A stretch of DNA of 64,000 bases from Proteiniphilum propionicum. Lineage in GTDB: Bacteria > Bacteroidota > Bacteroidia > Bacteroidales > Dysgonomonadaceae. The notes beneath the pieces were generated by a model. The model had not been told where the DNA came from. It ran no database searches and saw only the letters and a list, made by a program, of their open reading frames with translations. Below are positions 40,238 to 48,974 of the stretch, piece by piece. The position numbers and the translations under genes are program-made. Each line of letters starts with the position of its first letter. The first letter of the stretch is position 1. The DNA lies in the NCBI RefSeq assembly GCF_022267555.1, contig NZ_CP073586.1:1851501-1915500 (forward strand), given 5' to 3'.

Positions 40238-41293
40238 CTACAGCCCCACAGAATCCCTGTAGAAATCAAAAGCCTCGAAAATTAGATTTTTATCGGCTGT
40301 CATGTCTATCTGCACTTTCCCTATTTCAGACAATAGTGTGAAATTAATTTTGTCACCTTCGTTTTTTTTGTCGTGCTTTGTAATTTCATACAACATCTCG
40401 TAATGATCGCAGGTAATGTTGAATGCTCCGTAATATCTATGGATAAAGCGGACTGTCCTTAGCAGTTTATCTTTAGGAAAACAGCATATTCTGTGAGATA
40501 GATAAAGCTCAACTATCATACCCCAGGCAACTGCATAGCCGTGCTGAACAGGCTTCCCGTCTGCCATGGCAAAGCTCTCGAACGAATGGGCTATAGTATG
40601 GCCCAGGTTCAAGGCTTTCCTGATATTTCTTTCATAAGGATCCTTATCTACAATCCCCCTTTTAATTTCCACGGAACGGAAAGCCAGTTCGTTAAGCCGG
40701 AGGTAGTCTATCTCGTCAAGCGAAAAGGAAAGAATTTTTTCCCATTCTGAGCCCGGGTGTATAAGTGCATGCTTTATCATCTCTGCATATCCCGATAAAA
40801 TGGCCGTGCGATCAAGCGTATGTAAAAAATCGGAAGAGATGATAACATACTCCGAGGGATAGAATGAGCCAATCTCATTTTTATATCCTTCGAAATTGAC
40901 CCCGGTCTTTCCTCCTACTGAAGCATCTACTGAGCCAAGCAGGGTGGTAGGGATATTGATATATCTGATTCCGCGTTTGAAAGTGGCGGCTGCAAAGCCT
41001 CCCAGGTCGGTGACCATTCCTCCCCCCAGGTTTATCAGCAAGGAGTGGCGTGTGGCACCATTCTCTGTGAGAACCTTCCATACCTTTTCGAGGCTTGTGA
41101 TTGTTTTGTTTGTATCGTTTGCAGGAATTACGATCTCTGTAGCATCGCGTATCTGAGCGACCTTGGCCAGCAGGGGTAAACAATGGATGTGGGTATGTTC
41201 ATCGGTGATTATGAACAGTTTATCGTGACGGATATTATCGATTGTATTCTCTACGTCACTAATTAAATTACTGCTTTTTATTATCTGTTGCAT
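40238..41293 (-). CDS. aroB: 3-dehydroquinate synthase
   Basis: A 351-residue shikimate-pathway enzyme. It shows the NAD-site glycine-rich NLGGGMVTDLGGFAAATFKRGI, PTTLLGSVDASVGGKTGVN, the metal-site GYAEMIKHALI and LNLGHTIAHSFE. All expected metal ligands look present. It lies 14 nt downstream of the GH3 fusion gene on the same strand. Confidence 0.95.
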   Translation of the reverse strand: MQQIIKSSNLISDVENTIDNIRHDKLFIITDEHTHIHCLPLLAKVAQIRDATEIVIPANDTNKTITSLEKVWKVLTENGATRHSLLINLGGGMVTDLGGFAAATFKRGIRYINIPTTLLGSVDASVGGKTGVNFEGYKNEIGSFYPSEYVIISSDFLHTLDRTAILSGYAEMIKHALIHPGSEWEKILSFSLDEIDYLRLNELAFRSVEIKRGIVDKDPYERNIRKALNLGHTIAHSFESFAMADGKPVQHGYAVAWGMIVELYLSHRICCFPKDKLLRTVRFIHRYYGAFNITCDHYEMLYEITKHDKKNEGDKINFTLLSEIGKVQIDMTADKNLIFEAFDFYRDSVGL

Positions 41294-41307
41294 CGCTAAA
41301 AAAATAA

Positions 41308-44300
41308 TCAGTTCTCTTTTTGTCGTTTATCCGTATTAATTGCATCGTATAGTTCCTCCTGGATACGTTCCCTGATTTTAAGGGATGAAAACCGGTTGGG
41401 AGTGCGGGAAGGATATACCCTGTTAGACAGGAAAATATAGATAATGTTGTTTACCGGGTCTATCCAAAAGCCGGTACCTGTGAATCCGGTATGTCCGTAA
41501 ACCTCAATGGGCGTTCCGGGGCTGGTGGGACTTGAATTGTTATTTTGCGGATCAGGTTTGTCGAATCCAAGCCCGCGGCGGCTGATACTGCTCCTGCCGG
41601 TGGTAAAAAGCTTCACGGTCTCTCTACTGAGAAAACGTTCCCCTCCATATTCACCACCATTGAGCCACATCTGGTAGAGTTTGGCAAGATCATTGGCATT
41701 GGAAAAAAGCCCGGCATTACCCGATATACCGCCAAAGAGTGCCGCACCTTCATCATGTACATATCCGCGAAGTAGCTGCTTGCGGAAAAAAGGGTCGTTC
41801 TCTGTAGGGGTAATCTTATCAACTGACATATATCTAAGAGGTAGAAACGTAGTAGTAGTTGCCCCCAGCTTATTAAAAAAGTTTTGCTTTACGTATGTGT
41901 CGAGGTCTGTTCCGGAAATGTTTTCCACAGCCTCCTTTAACAACATGAAATTGAGGCAGCTATAGGTGTAGCTTCCCCTCCTTCTCAAAGGTGAGGCTAT
42001 AACATCTTTAAGAAGGGCGTCGTACATTTTATCACTGCCGAACATCTCTTCAGCTATAGGTAGATGGAATCTACCGGATTTTTCGGTTGATATGAAATCA
42101 GGGATAAATTTGTAATCCGTACGACCCCACGCACCTGCATAGTGTACGTTATATATGCTTGAGCGCCGCCCGAAAAGTGGGCCGGAATAGCTGCTTTCAT
42201 CTATGGCTGTAGTGTAATAGGGAATAAATGATGTTATACCGGACTCATGAAGAAGCAGTGACCGTATGCTGGCTTTTGATTTGTCGCTTCCCTTTGTTTT
42301 CGGGACAAATTTACTTATGGGGTCAAGAAGGCGTATTTTTTTCTCATCGTACAGTTTCATAATGGCAGGAAGGGTGGCTGTCGCTTTGGTCACGGAAGCC
42401 AGGTCGTACACAGTTTCATCGGTTACCGCGGGACCATTGCCATAATCGTATTTTCCGAACTCTTTTTCGTAGATAACCACACCATCTTTAGCTACCAGTA
42501 TCTGACAGCCCGGGTAGGCCTTCTGCCGTATCCCTTCCAAAGCAATACTTTCGATTCGGGCTAATCTCTCGGAAGGGATTTCCACCTCCTCAGGCATGGA
42601 ATAACTCAGACGGGTTTTATTTGTATTGATACCAGTCCCCTCCTTGAAAGATCCGGAAGTGACAGGAAGTTTACCTGTCATGGCAATGCCTCCGAAAAGA
42701 GCTTGGGCGGCACTCATTTGTGCAAACTCAGTTTCATCATATGCCATGATCACGGAGGAGGCATTGTTTGTGTGAGTTTGGAAATTACTAAGCATGTATG
42801 GCGATGTGAATAGTACCAGAACAGTTTTCTTGCATTTTGCAAGTTGCTGTGTTATGGTTGTATCCTGAGCACTGTTCATGTGGACAGAGACTATCACCAG
42901 ATCATACTCATTGAGTTGATCTATACCGGGGAGAGCGGTGGGTTCTGCCTGGGCGGAAGCAACTTTATTGTTGCTCCCATCTCTGCCCAAAGGTACCGCA
43001 GTTGAGGATTTTGTCTGAAAAGTAGCTATATCGCCATATTTTTTTAGAAATCTCTGGAATGTGTTTGATGAATCAGCGCCGATTGCAATTGAAGCTATTT
43101 TAACTTTGTCCAGTCCTTTGAGTGGTATCAACTCATCATCGTTTTTAATAAGAGTGACTGCTCCGTCGTAAATTTTTCTCTGAACCCATTCGGCTGTGGG
43201 TGAGTTTACCCGTCTTTTTATGTCAGATGTATTAATGGGCGTGAACTCATGAGCTCCCAGAATGTATTTGTAGGTAAGTATTTTCTTTACTTTTTCTTCA
43301 AGGAGTGATGCTGGAATGGTTCCATTATTGACAGCTTTTTTTACAGACTCGAACTCATTGCCCTGATTTGCGACACCCAGAATGATGTCATTTCCGGCTA
43401 TCAGAGCCTTTACACTGGCGTTGAGCTGATTGGAAACACTTTTCATAGACATGCCGTCAGTGAAAGTGAGCCCTGTGAAACCCATATCGTCTTTTAATAG
43501 ATTTATCCCTATCTCCGGGGAGAGGGAGGCGGGCTTGCCATTTGTTTTTAACACGGGCACATTTAGATGCCCAAGCATTATGCCTGATAATCCGGCATTT
43601 ACATATTCACGGAAGGGATAGAGTTCCACCTGCTCTAACCGTTCCTGATCGTGATTTACGGTAGGTAGCTTTTTGTGTGAGTCATCGAGTGTGTCTCCAT
43701 GGCCCGGGAAGTGTTTTGCAACTGCCATAACCCCGTTCTCTTCCATGCCTTTAGCATATGCAATCCCCTGTTTTGCTACGTTTTGAGGGTTCTCTCCGTA
43801 AGAACGGCTGCCGATGACTGTGTTCAGGGGATTGCTGTGAACATCTATTGAAGGTGCAAAATTCACATGAATACCCATCTCCTTGCACTGTCGCGCTATC
43901 TCTTTGCCGTAAAGCTTAAGAATTTCCTCATCTTGTATGGCACCAATAACTAAATTTCTGGGGTATTTGGGTGCATCGCTTAACCGCATGGAGAGGCCCC
44001 ATTCGCCATCAAGAGCGATCAGCAGTGGCAGGCTGGACAATCCCTGCGCATAATTGGTGATTTCTGCCTGTTGAGCAAGTGTACCTTTAGAAAAGAGCAA
44101 TCCTCCCACTTTTTGATTTCTTATATAACCTGATATTCTTGACTTCCATCCGTTGTTGGGTTCGGCAATTGGCATGAAAAGCTGGCCTATCTTTTCATCC
44201 TGTGTCATTTCTGCGTAAACCGAATCCACCCATTGTGACGGATCCCGGTCATAGGCCTGTTTATACAGGGTTGTAACCACTTGCGACTTTAAAAGTATCG

Positions 44301-44340
44301 AACTTAATAAAAAGATATATATTATCAGGGTTTTCTTCAT
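41308..44340 (-). CDS. GH3 beta-N-acetylglucosaminidase fused to a class-C beta-lactamase-like serine hydrolase
   Basis: A 1010-residue exported protein. Residues about 25-370 are a GH3 NagZ-type domain, with KHFPGHGDTLDDSHKKLP carrying the His-Asp dyad and FTDGMSM with the nucleophile. A GH3 C-terminal segment follows to about 590. Residues about 600-1000 form a penicillin-binding-protein/beta-lactamase fold with SxxK (SVTK), a YSC-type second motif and HTGFTGTG. The domain pairing points to periplasmic peptidoglycan or muropeptide turnover. It belongs to a minus-strand run with aroB downstream. Confidence 0.93.
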   Translation of the reverse strand: MKKTLIIYIFLLSSILLKSQVVTTLYKQAYDRDPSQWVDSVYAEMTQDEKIGQLFMPIAEPNNGWKSRISGYIRNQKVGGLLFSKGTLAQQAEITNYAQGLSSLPLLIALDGEWGLSMRLSDAPKYPRNLVIGAIQDEEILKLYGKEIARQCKEMGIHVNFAPSIDVHSNPLNTVIGSRSYGENPQNVAKQGIAYAKGMEENGVMAVAKHFPGHGDTLDDSHKKLPTVNHDQERLEQVELYPFREYVNAGLSGIMLGHLNVPVLKTNGKPASLSPEIGINLLKDDMGFTGLTFTDGMSMKSVSNQLNASVKALIAGNDIILGVANQGNEFESVKKAVNNGTIPASLLEEKVKKILTYKYILGAHEFTPINTSDIKRRVNSPTAEWVQRKIYDGAVTLIKNDDELIPLKGLDKVKIASIAIGADSSNTFQRFLKKYGDIATFQTKSSTAVPLGRDGSNNKVASAQAEPTALPGIDQLNEYDLVIVSVHMNSAQDTTITQQLAKCKKTVLVLFTSPYMLSNFQTHTNNASSVIMAYDETEFAQMSAAQALFGGIAMTGKLPVTSGSFKEGTGINTNKTRLSYSMPEEVEIPSERLARIESIALEGIRQKAYPGCQILVAKDGVVIYEKEFGKYDYGNGPAVTDETVYDLASVTKATATLPAIMKLYDEKKIRLLDPISKFVPKTKGSDKSKASIRSLLLHESGITSFIPYYTTAIDESSYSGPLFGRRSSIYNVHYAGAWGRTDYKFIPDFISTEKSGRFHLPIAEEMFGSDKMYDALLKDVIASPLRRRGSYTYSCLNFMLLKEAVENISGTDLDTYVKQNFFNKLGATTTTFLPLRYMSVDKITPTENDPFFRKQLLRGYVHDEGAALFGGISGNAGLFSNANDLAKLYQMWLNGGEYGGERFLSRETVKLFTTGRSSISRRGLGFDKPDPQNNNSSPTSPGTPIEVYGHTGFTGTGFWIDPVNNIIYIFLSNRVYPSRTPNRFSSLKIRERIQEELYDAINTDKRQKEN

Positions 44341-44352
44341 AGTTTTCTTCCT

Positions 44353-45204
44353 TTACAGTATTTGTCTCTTTACGTTTTTCCTTTTCTCAAAAAGTATATC
44401 TACCCTTCCCACAAATACTCCACGGCCGTTAGTCTGGAATATCATTACATCTTTGTTGTCGTTGTTTTTGCGAATGTTGGGCTCTTTCATGTAGGTGTGA
44501 CTGTGACCGCCAATGATAAGGTCGATATAGCGCGATGATTCCGCAAGCTTTGTATCGGCGCTATAGCCTAGGTGCGACAGGCAAATAATCATATCGCACT
44601 TATCATGTTTCCGCAGTTTTGCTGCCAGCTCGCCCGCTGTTTTAAAGGGATCCATATATTTCATCCCCTTGAAGTTATCTGAGGCGATAAGTCCCCTTGG
44701 CTGAATATTGATTCCGATAATTCCTATGCGAAGGCCATCTTTTTTTAGAATGATATATGGCTTGATCAATCCCGCAAGGGAAGTTTGAGAGAAGTCGTAG
44801 TTGCTTGAAACTACCGGGAATGATGCGGCACGAACTACCTTCTCAAGTATCTCCAGGCCGTAGTCGAACTCGTGATTCCCCAATGTAACCGCATCGTATT
44901 TCATCAAATTCATTGCCCCTATCTCTACCTGTCCTTTGAAAAGATTGAAATATGGTGTGCCCTGTAGGAAATCGCCGGCATCGAGCAGAAGCACATTTTT
45001 GTTTTCTTCCCTTACCTGTTCTACAAAAGAGGCCCTTCGTTCTACTCCTCCCTTTCCGGGGGCTGTCCTGTCACTTTCAGGAAGAGGTTCAATCCTGCTG
45101 TGTGTGTCGTTTGTATGTAATATGACGATGCTCTTTTGAGGGAGCGCCGGCAGGAAAATAAATAGCAGAGTGTAGAGTAAGTAATATTTTTTTACCGATT
45201 TCAT
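44353..45204 (-). CDS. 5'-nucleotidase/UshA-like metallophosphatase, N-terminal half
   Basis: A 283-residue exported calcineurin-like phosphoesterase. The metal-binding motifs are intact: HTNDTHSR, LLDAGDFLQGTP, TLGNHEFDYG and IGGHSHTYM. UshA-type enzymes normally carry a second C-terminal domain in the same chain; here that domain is the separate gene just upstream (45282-46034), so the two probably act together in the periplasm on nucleotides. Confidence 0.93.
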   Translation of the reverse strand: MKSVKKYYLLYTLLFIFLPALPQKSIVILHTNDTHSRIEPLPESDRTAPGKGGVERRASFVEQVREENKNVLLLDAGDFLQGTPYFNLFKGQVEIGAMNLMKYDAVTLGNHEFDYGLEILEKVVRAASFPVVSSNYDFSQTSLAGLIKPYIILKKDGLRIGIIGINIQPRGLIASDNFKGMKYMDPFKTAGELAAKLRKHDKCDMIICLSHLGYSADTKLAESSRYIDLIIGGHSHTYMKEPNIRKNNDNKDVMIFQTNGRGVFVGRVDILFEKRKNVKRQIL

Positions 45205-45281
45205 CTGATCAGGTGTTATTTTGTTACAATAATAGATTTGCCGACGGGTTTGATAGAGTGCATAACCCCAACTTGATTATG

Positions 45282-46034
45282 TTATTTTTTTACACAAATT
45301 CGTTTATCGAGTGCCGATTCAATCTCGTTTCCCTGACGAGTCTGTTCCTTGACAAAGTCAATCATCACATCGCGCAGAGTGATGCCTGTGTTTACACTGT
45401 TTATGGCGTTCCTGAAAGCCGACATATTGTCGTTGCCATCGGCAAGGTAATCGAGAGTGACTATATGGTATATTGCGTTATCGTTTATTGGATTGCCATC
45501 GATTGTAACACTCTTGACTTTTCGGCCTTCGATAACGAGTTTCACGTTTGAGGATATGCCGGCACCGCCTATGCGAGCATATGCATCGAACATTTCTCTT
45601 AAATCGCTTCCCTTCAAATCAAGGAAAGTGATTGTGTTGTCGAAAGAGTATATCTCATACATATTGCCAATGGTGACAGGGCCCATGGGCATAGTGGCAC
45701 GGTGTCCGTGCACATTCATCACTCCCAAATCGGCACCGCCGGCAAGATGCTCGTCACCGTAAGCCTTCATTACATCTGATGTGAGGTTTGTTAGCAGGCT
45801 CTCGGGACGTTTATAGTCCATGAATTGCGCGGAAGATCCGATAATCATATTCATCCCTTTATCCAGTTCAGCCTTGTATGATTGTACAAACGTCCGAACT
45901 TCACTGTTAGGTTGTGAATCAAAAGAGGAATCCATCTCTACAATGGTACCGCTCATCTCCGCAATCTGGTATTGCGATTTACAAGAAAGGAGTGAAATTG
46001 CAATTAATGCAATCAATATCGTCTTTTTATGCAT
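45282..46034 (-). CDS. 5'-nucleotidase C-terminal domain lipoprotein
   Basis: A 250-residue protein with a lipobox signal (ALIAISLLSCKS), followed by the substrate-binding domain of UshA-like nucleotidases: LTSDVMKAYGDEHLAGGADLGVMN, then MGPVTIGNMYEIYSFDNTI and VTLDYLADGNDNM. It lacks the metallophosphatase domain, which is encoded by the next gene 77 nt downstream. The split arrangement is common in Bacteroidota. Confidence 0.9.
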   Translation of the reverse strand: MHKKTILIALIAISLLSCKSQYQIAEMSGTIVEMDSSFDSQPNSEVRTFVQSYKAELDKGMNMIIGSSAQFMDYKRPESLLTNLTSDVMKAYGDEHLAGGADLGVMNVHGHRATMPMGPVTIGNMYEIYSFDNTITFLDLKGSDLREMFDAYARIGGAGISSNVKLVIEGRKVKSVTIDGNPINDNAIYHIVTLDYLADGNDNMSAFRNAINSVNTGITLRDVMIDFVKEQTRQGNEIESALDKRICVKK

Positions 46035-46239
46035 ACGTTATTTAAATTTTTTATTTATGGCAGTTCAGGCCGATCAAAACTAATATACCTGTGGCTGATA
46101 AATTACGAGCTGATATTATTAAAATAATCCTGTAATAATTAATGTTGTCAAAAATACACCTTTTTCCCTTCAGAGGCAATATCGGAATAAAAAATAAACA
46201 TTAAATATTGTTTTGCATGGTTGATTAAAGAAAAAATGC

Positions 46240-46247
46240 TAACTTTG
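46240..46247 (+). promoter_or_regulatory. Promoter -7 box of rplS
   Basis: TAACTTTG matches the consensus and lies about 85 bp upstream of the ribosomal protein gene; TTG at 46221 and TTTTG at 46211 are candidate -33 elements. The long leader may hold regulation. Confidence 0.6.
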
Positions 46248-46333
46248 CATCCGCTTTGCGTAATCTCTGTCGGCAACAACCCGTTATATTGCGTTCAAAC
46301 AAGGTTAATTATTAACATAAAGCTTTATAAATA

Positions 46334-46684
46334 ATGGATTTAATTAAGATAGCAGAAGAGTCTTTTGCAAATGGAAAAAAAGAGTTCCCTGCATTCAAAA
46401 GCGGCGATACGGTTACAGTTGCTTATCGCATTGCTGAGGGGAACAAAGAGCGTATACAGCAGTATCGCGGTGTTGTGATCAAGATCGCCGGTCATGGTGA
46501 TTCAAAACGTTTTACCGTTAGAAAAATGTCTGATAATATTGGCGTGGAACGTATTTTTCCCATGAACTCACCGTTTATCGAAAATATTACGCTGAACAGT
46601 GAAGGAAAAGTGAGGAGAACAAAATTGTACTATTTGCGGAAACTGCGCGGAAAAGCTGCTCGTATCAGGAAAAAAGTATTTTAA
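46334..46684 (+). CDS. rplS: 50S ribosomal protein L19
   Basis: A 116-residue ribosomal protein of normal length. [29 protein letters not shown], then [23 protein letters not shown] and [16 protein letters not shown] are diagnostic. It is monocistronic, with a strong terminator after it. Confidence 0.98.
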   Translation: MDLIKIAEESFANGKKEFPAFKSGDTVTVAYRIAEGNKERIQQYRGVVIKIAGHGDSKRFTVRKMSDNIGVERIFPMNSPFIENITLNSEGKVRRTKLYYLRKLRGKAARIRKKVF

Positions 46685-46706
46685 TAGTCGCAGACAGTCA
46701 GAATAC

Positions 46707-46740
46707 AAAAATAGCCCCGGAATTTTCGGGGCTATTTTTT
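46707..46740 (+). terminator. Intrinsic terminator of rplS
   Basis: A 13-bp stem (AAAAATAGCCCCG / CGGGGCTATTTTT) with a 7-nt loop ends in a T run, 23 bp after the stop codon. Confidence 0.93.
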
Positions 46741-46939
46741 TGCGGGCACCTTGAGAATAAGCTTTGGCAGCAGACATTGTAATCGTGTATTAAATAATGG
46801 CAGCTACCAATTTTAGCGAGAGTGTATTTTTCTGCAGCAGAATATGCTGAATTTTTGTTAGGCGTTCAGAATTTTTTCTATATTTGTCGAACTTTTAAAG
46901 GTAATCTGAAGGAAGTGCAGTCCATGAATACGGTTAAGA

Positions 46940-47066
46940 CTCTATATCTGCCTGCGCAAAAGCTAAGCCTATAGTTCAGGCTGCGCAAAGGCTAAAACTA
47001 CGGCTTATAATCAGGTTAAGCTCAGGCTCAATTCGAAGCGGCAACTTCGAAATTCAATACATTAAT
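46940..47066. repeat. Short imperfect direct repeat upstream of recO
   Basis: CTGCGCAAARGCTAA-type units appear twice, near 46952 and 46980, within a 380-bp gap between the rplS terminator and recO. No gene is visible. A hairpin-forming TTCGAAGC...CTTCGAA lies just before the recO start. Confidence 0.4.
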
Positions 47067-47798
47067 ATGCTTCACAAAACGCAAGGTATAGTACTTGGCA
47101 CGTCTCCCTATAGCGACGTTTATTCCATAACCCACGTTTTCACCCGTGATTTTGGAAGGGTGTCTTATCTGTTGCCCAAATCACACGGTAAAAAAGCGAG
47201 GATAAAAACATCTCTTTTTTTCCCATTGTCGGTACTTAATATGGAGGTGGAGCACCTGCCATTACGTGATATTCAGCGCCTGAAGGATACGGAGATTGAA
47301 TTCCCGGTGTATGATATATATACGAATATGACGAAGGTTGCAATAGCGTTTTTTTTGTCTGAATTTTTATCGCGTGTGCTCCGCGAGTCCGATAACAACG
47401 AATCGACGTATGACTTTGTGAAAAATTCTATAGAAACGCTTGAGGCTGCTGAAAAAGGCCTGGGCAACTTTCATCTGGTATTTATGTTAAGGCTGACCCG
47501 GTTTCTGGGTATCTATCCGAATGTGCAGAGTGGGCAGCTAATAAATAAAAACAGCTATTTCGACATGCTGCATGGAGAATTTGTGATGAAAGAACCTTTA
47601 CACTCTCATTATCTTGACAGGCAGCAGAGTACTTATCTGTCATATTTTTACCGCATGAGCTATAACAATATGCACCTGTTTAAATTGTCACGTGATCAGC
47701 GGAACATAATAGTAGGGCATTTGCTAACATATTATCGGTTGCATCTGTATAATTTTCCTCACCTTAAATCGCTAGATGTACTTAGGGAATTGATATAG
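47067..47798 (+). CDS. recO: DNA repair protein RecO
   Basis: A 243-residue recombination mediator. The N-terminal OB-fold begins LHKTQGIVLGTSPYSDVYSITHVFTRDFG, followed by the helical domain. Bacteroidota RecO lacks the zinc site, as here. It acts with RecR to load RecA at single-strand gaps. It is monocistronic. Confidence 0.9.
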   Translation: MLHKTQGIVLGTSPYSDVYSITHVFTRDFGRVSYLLPKSHGKKARIKTSLFFPLSVLNMEVEHLPLRDIQRLKDTEIEFPVYDIYTNMTKVAIAFFLSEFLSRVLRESDNNESTYDFVKNSIETLEAAEKGLGNFHLVFMLRLTRFLGIYPNVQSGQLINKNSYFDMLHGEFVMKEPLHSHYLDRQQSTYLSYFYRMSYNNMHLFKLSRDQRNIIVGHLLTYYRLHLYNFPHLKSLDVLRELI

Positions 47799-47937
47799 GA
47801 TAGATTATAATAAAGCATCGTTAAAAGCTCATTTATAATACTGACAGTCAATGAGTTATGCTGGTCTCCCAAAAGAAATATACCCTATTGATATTCAGCG
47901 AGTTATAAGAGTTGTTTTAAAAGTCACCGAAGTATTT

Positions 47938-48564
47938 TTATAAGTAAGCTTGAAAAACAATCACTCTCCCTTTTGTCTCAATAGAAAAAGAGTCTCCCAA
48001 AGATTCATTTAATGTGCCTTGCCACCAATTTGAAAGAATAGTTTTGGTGATAGGGTATTTAAGATTTTCAGTGGTAATTTTTTCGCGGTCGATAGAGAAG
48101 AGAGAGACCTGCTCTCCTTTAGTGCTTTTGAAGGTGTTATTTTCATTTATTGGTGTGAAAACACCCCAATCGGTGACCATTATAACCTTCGCAATCAGCA
48201 TATATTCTGCCAGCAGCGAGATATTCCCGAGCGTGTGGTCTTCACGCTTTCCGGTTCCGCCCACTATGACTATCTCCCTTCTACCGTTCTCAACACAAAA
48301 ATGTACAGATTTTGTGAGATCGTTTGTATATTGGTTGGAGTCGGGGTGAAGGATATCCGCAAAACGTAACTTGTTTTCTTCCGAAATGGAATCGCAATCG
48401 CCAACAATAGCATCAGGAATTCCCCCACGTGCAATAAAATCGTTTGATGCACCGTCGCTGCAGACTATATATTGTGCCTTTTCAATGTAGGATAGTGGCG
48501 TAGGGTGTTTTGGAAATCTCCCGTTTGCAATAATTACCGCACTATTGGAATGTAAAAGTTCCAT
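47938..48564 (-). CDS. thiN: Thiamine pyrophosphokinase
   Basis: A 208-residue enzyme making thiamine diphosphate. Landmarks are VCSDGASNDFIARGGIPDAIVGDCDSIS, then DLTKSVHF and VGGTGKREDHTLGNISLL. It is complete. About 75 bp upstream of it lies a decayed partial second copy (48641-48790). Confidence 0.93.
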   Translation of the reverse strand: MELLHSNSAVIIANGRFPKHPTPLSYIEKAQYIVCSDGASNDFIARGGIPDAIVGDCDSISEENKLRFADILHPDSNQYTNDLTKSVHFCVENGRREIVIVGGTGKREDHTLGNISLLAEYMLIAKVIMVTDWGVFTPINENNTFKSTKGEQVSLFSIDREKITTENLKYPITKTILSNWWQGTLNESLGDSFSIETKGRVIVFQAYL

Positions 48565-48586
48565 GTTGTCATTTTTTTATAGACTA

Positions 48587-48594
48587 CAAAGATA
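48587..48594 (-). promoter_or_regulatory. -7 box of thiN
   Basis: On the minus strand the sequence reads TATCTTTG, a perfect consensus match 22 bp before the ATG. No TPP riboswitch-like structure is visible in so short a leader. Confidence 0.55.
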
Positions 48595-48640
48595 CAAAAG
48601 ATGGCGTTTGCCTGGTTATTGACGGCTTATTTAGTTACCG

Positions 48641-48790
48641 GGTGTGAAAACCCTCCAGTCGGAGGCGATGATAACCTTTGCAAAACAGCATATATTCTGA
48701 CTGCAGCGCGATTTTCCCGAGGGTGTGGCCTTCATGTTTACCGGTTCAGTTAGCGATAAAGATCTTACTTCTCACGTTCAATACAATAAC
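48641..48790 (-). pseudogene. Decayed fragment of a second thiN copy
   Basis: About 150 bp align clearly with the central part of thiN (48152-48300). Shared blocks are GGTGTGAAAA, CAGCATATATTCTG, TTCCCGAG and GTGTGG, with many substitutions and small indels. The copy is not open in any frame and lies just outside the promoter of the intact gene. It is a gene fossil from a partial tandem duplication. Confidence 0.88.
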
Positions 48791-48794
48791 AAAA

Positions 48795-48822
48795 AAGAGA
48801 GAAGGGAGCTCCCTTCTCTCTT
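48795..48822 (-). terminator. Terminator of the nitric oxide reductase gene
   Basis: A perfect 14-bp self-complementary palindrome (AAGAGAGAAGGGAG and its complement) is followed on the minus strand by a run of T. It lies about 150 bp past the reductase stop. Confidence 0.85.
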
Positions 48823-48974
48823 AAATACTTAACTTATCGGCCTTAATGAATACATTTTTAGTGTAAGGTAACCGGTACTCCGGGTGCGTTTTAAATATTC
48901 GCGGAACAGCCTGGTATAAATTGTTGATGTTATAGATTATTATTTGAAGTAACCAGTACCTTGATCGCTATGTC

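Noticed and set aside
48565-48640. A TPP riboswitch upstream of thiN
   Set aside because: The leader between promoter and start is only about 20 nt, too short for that structure.
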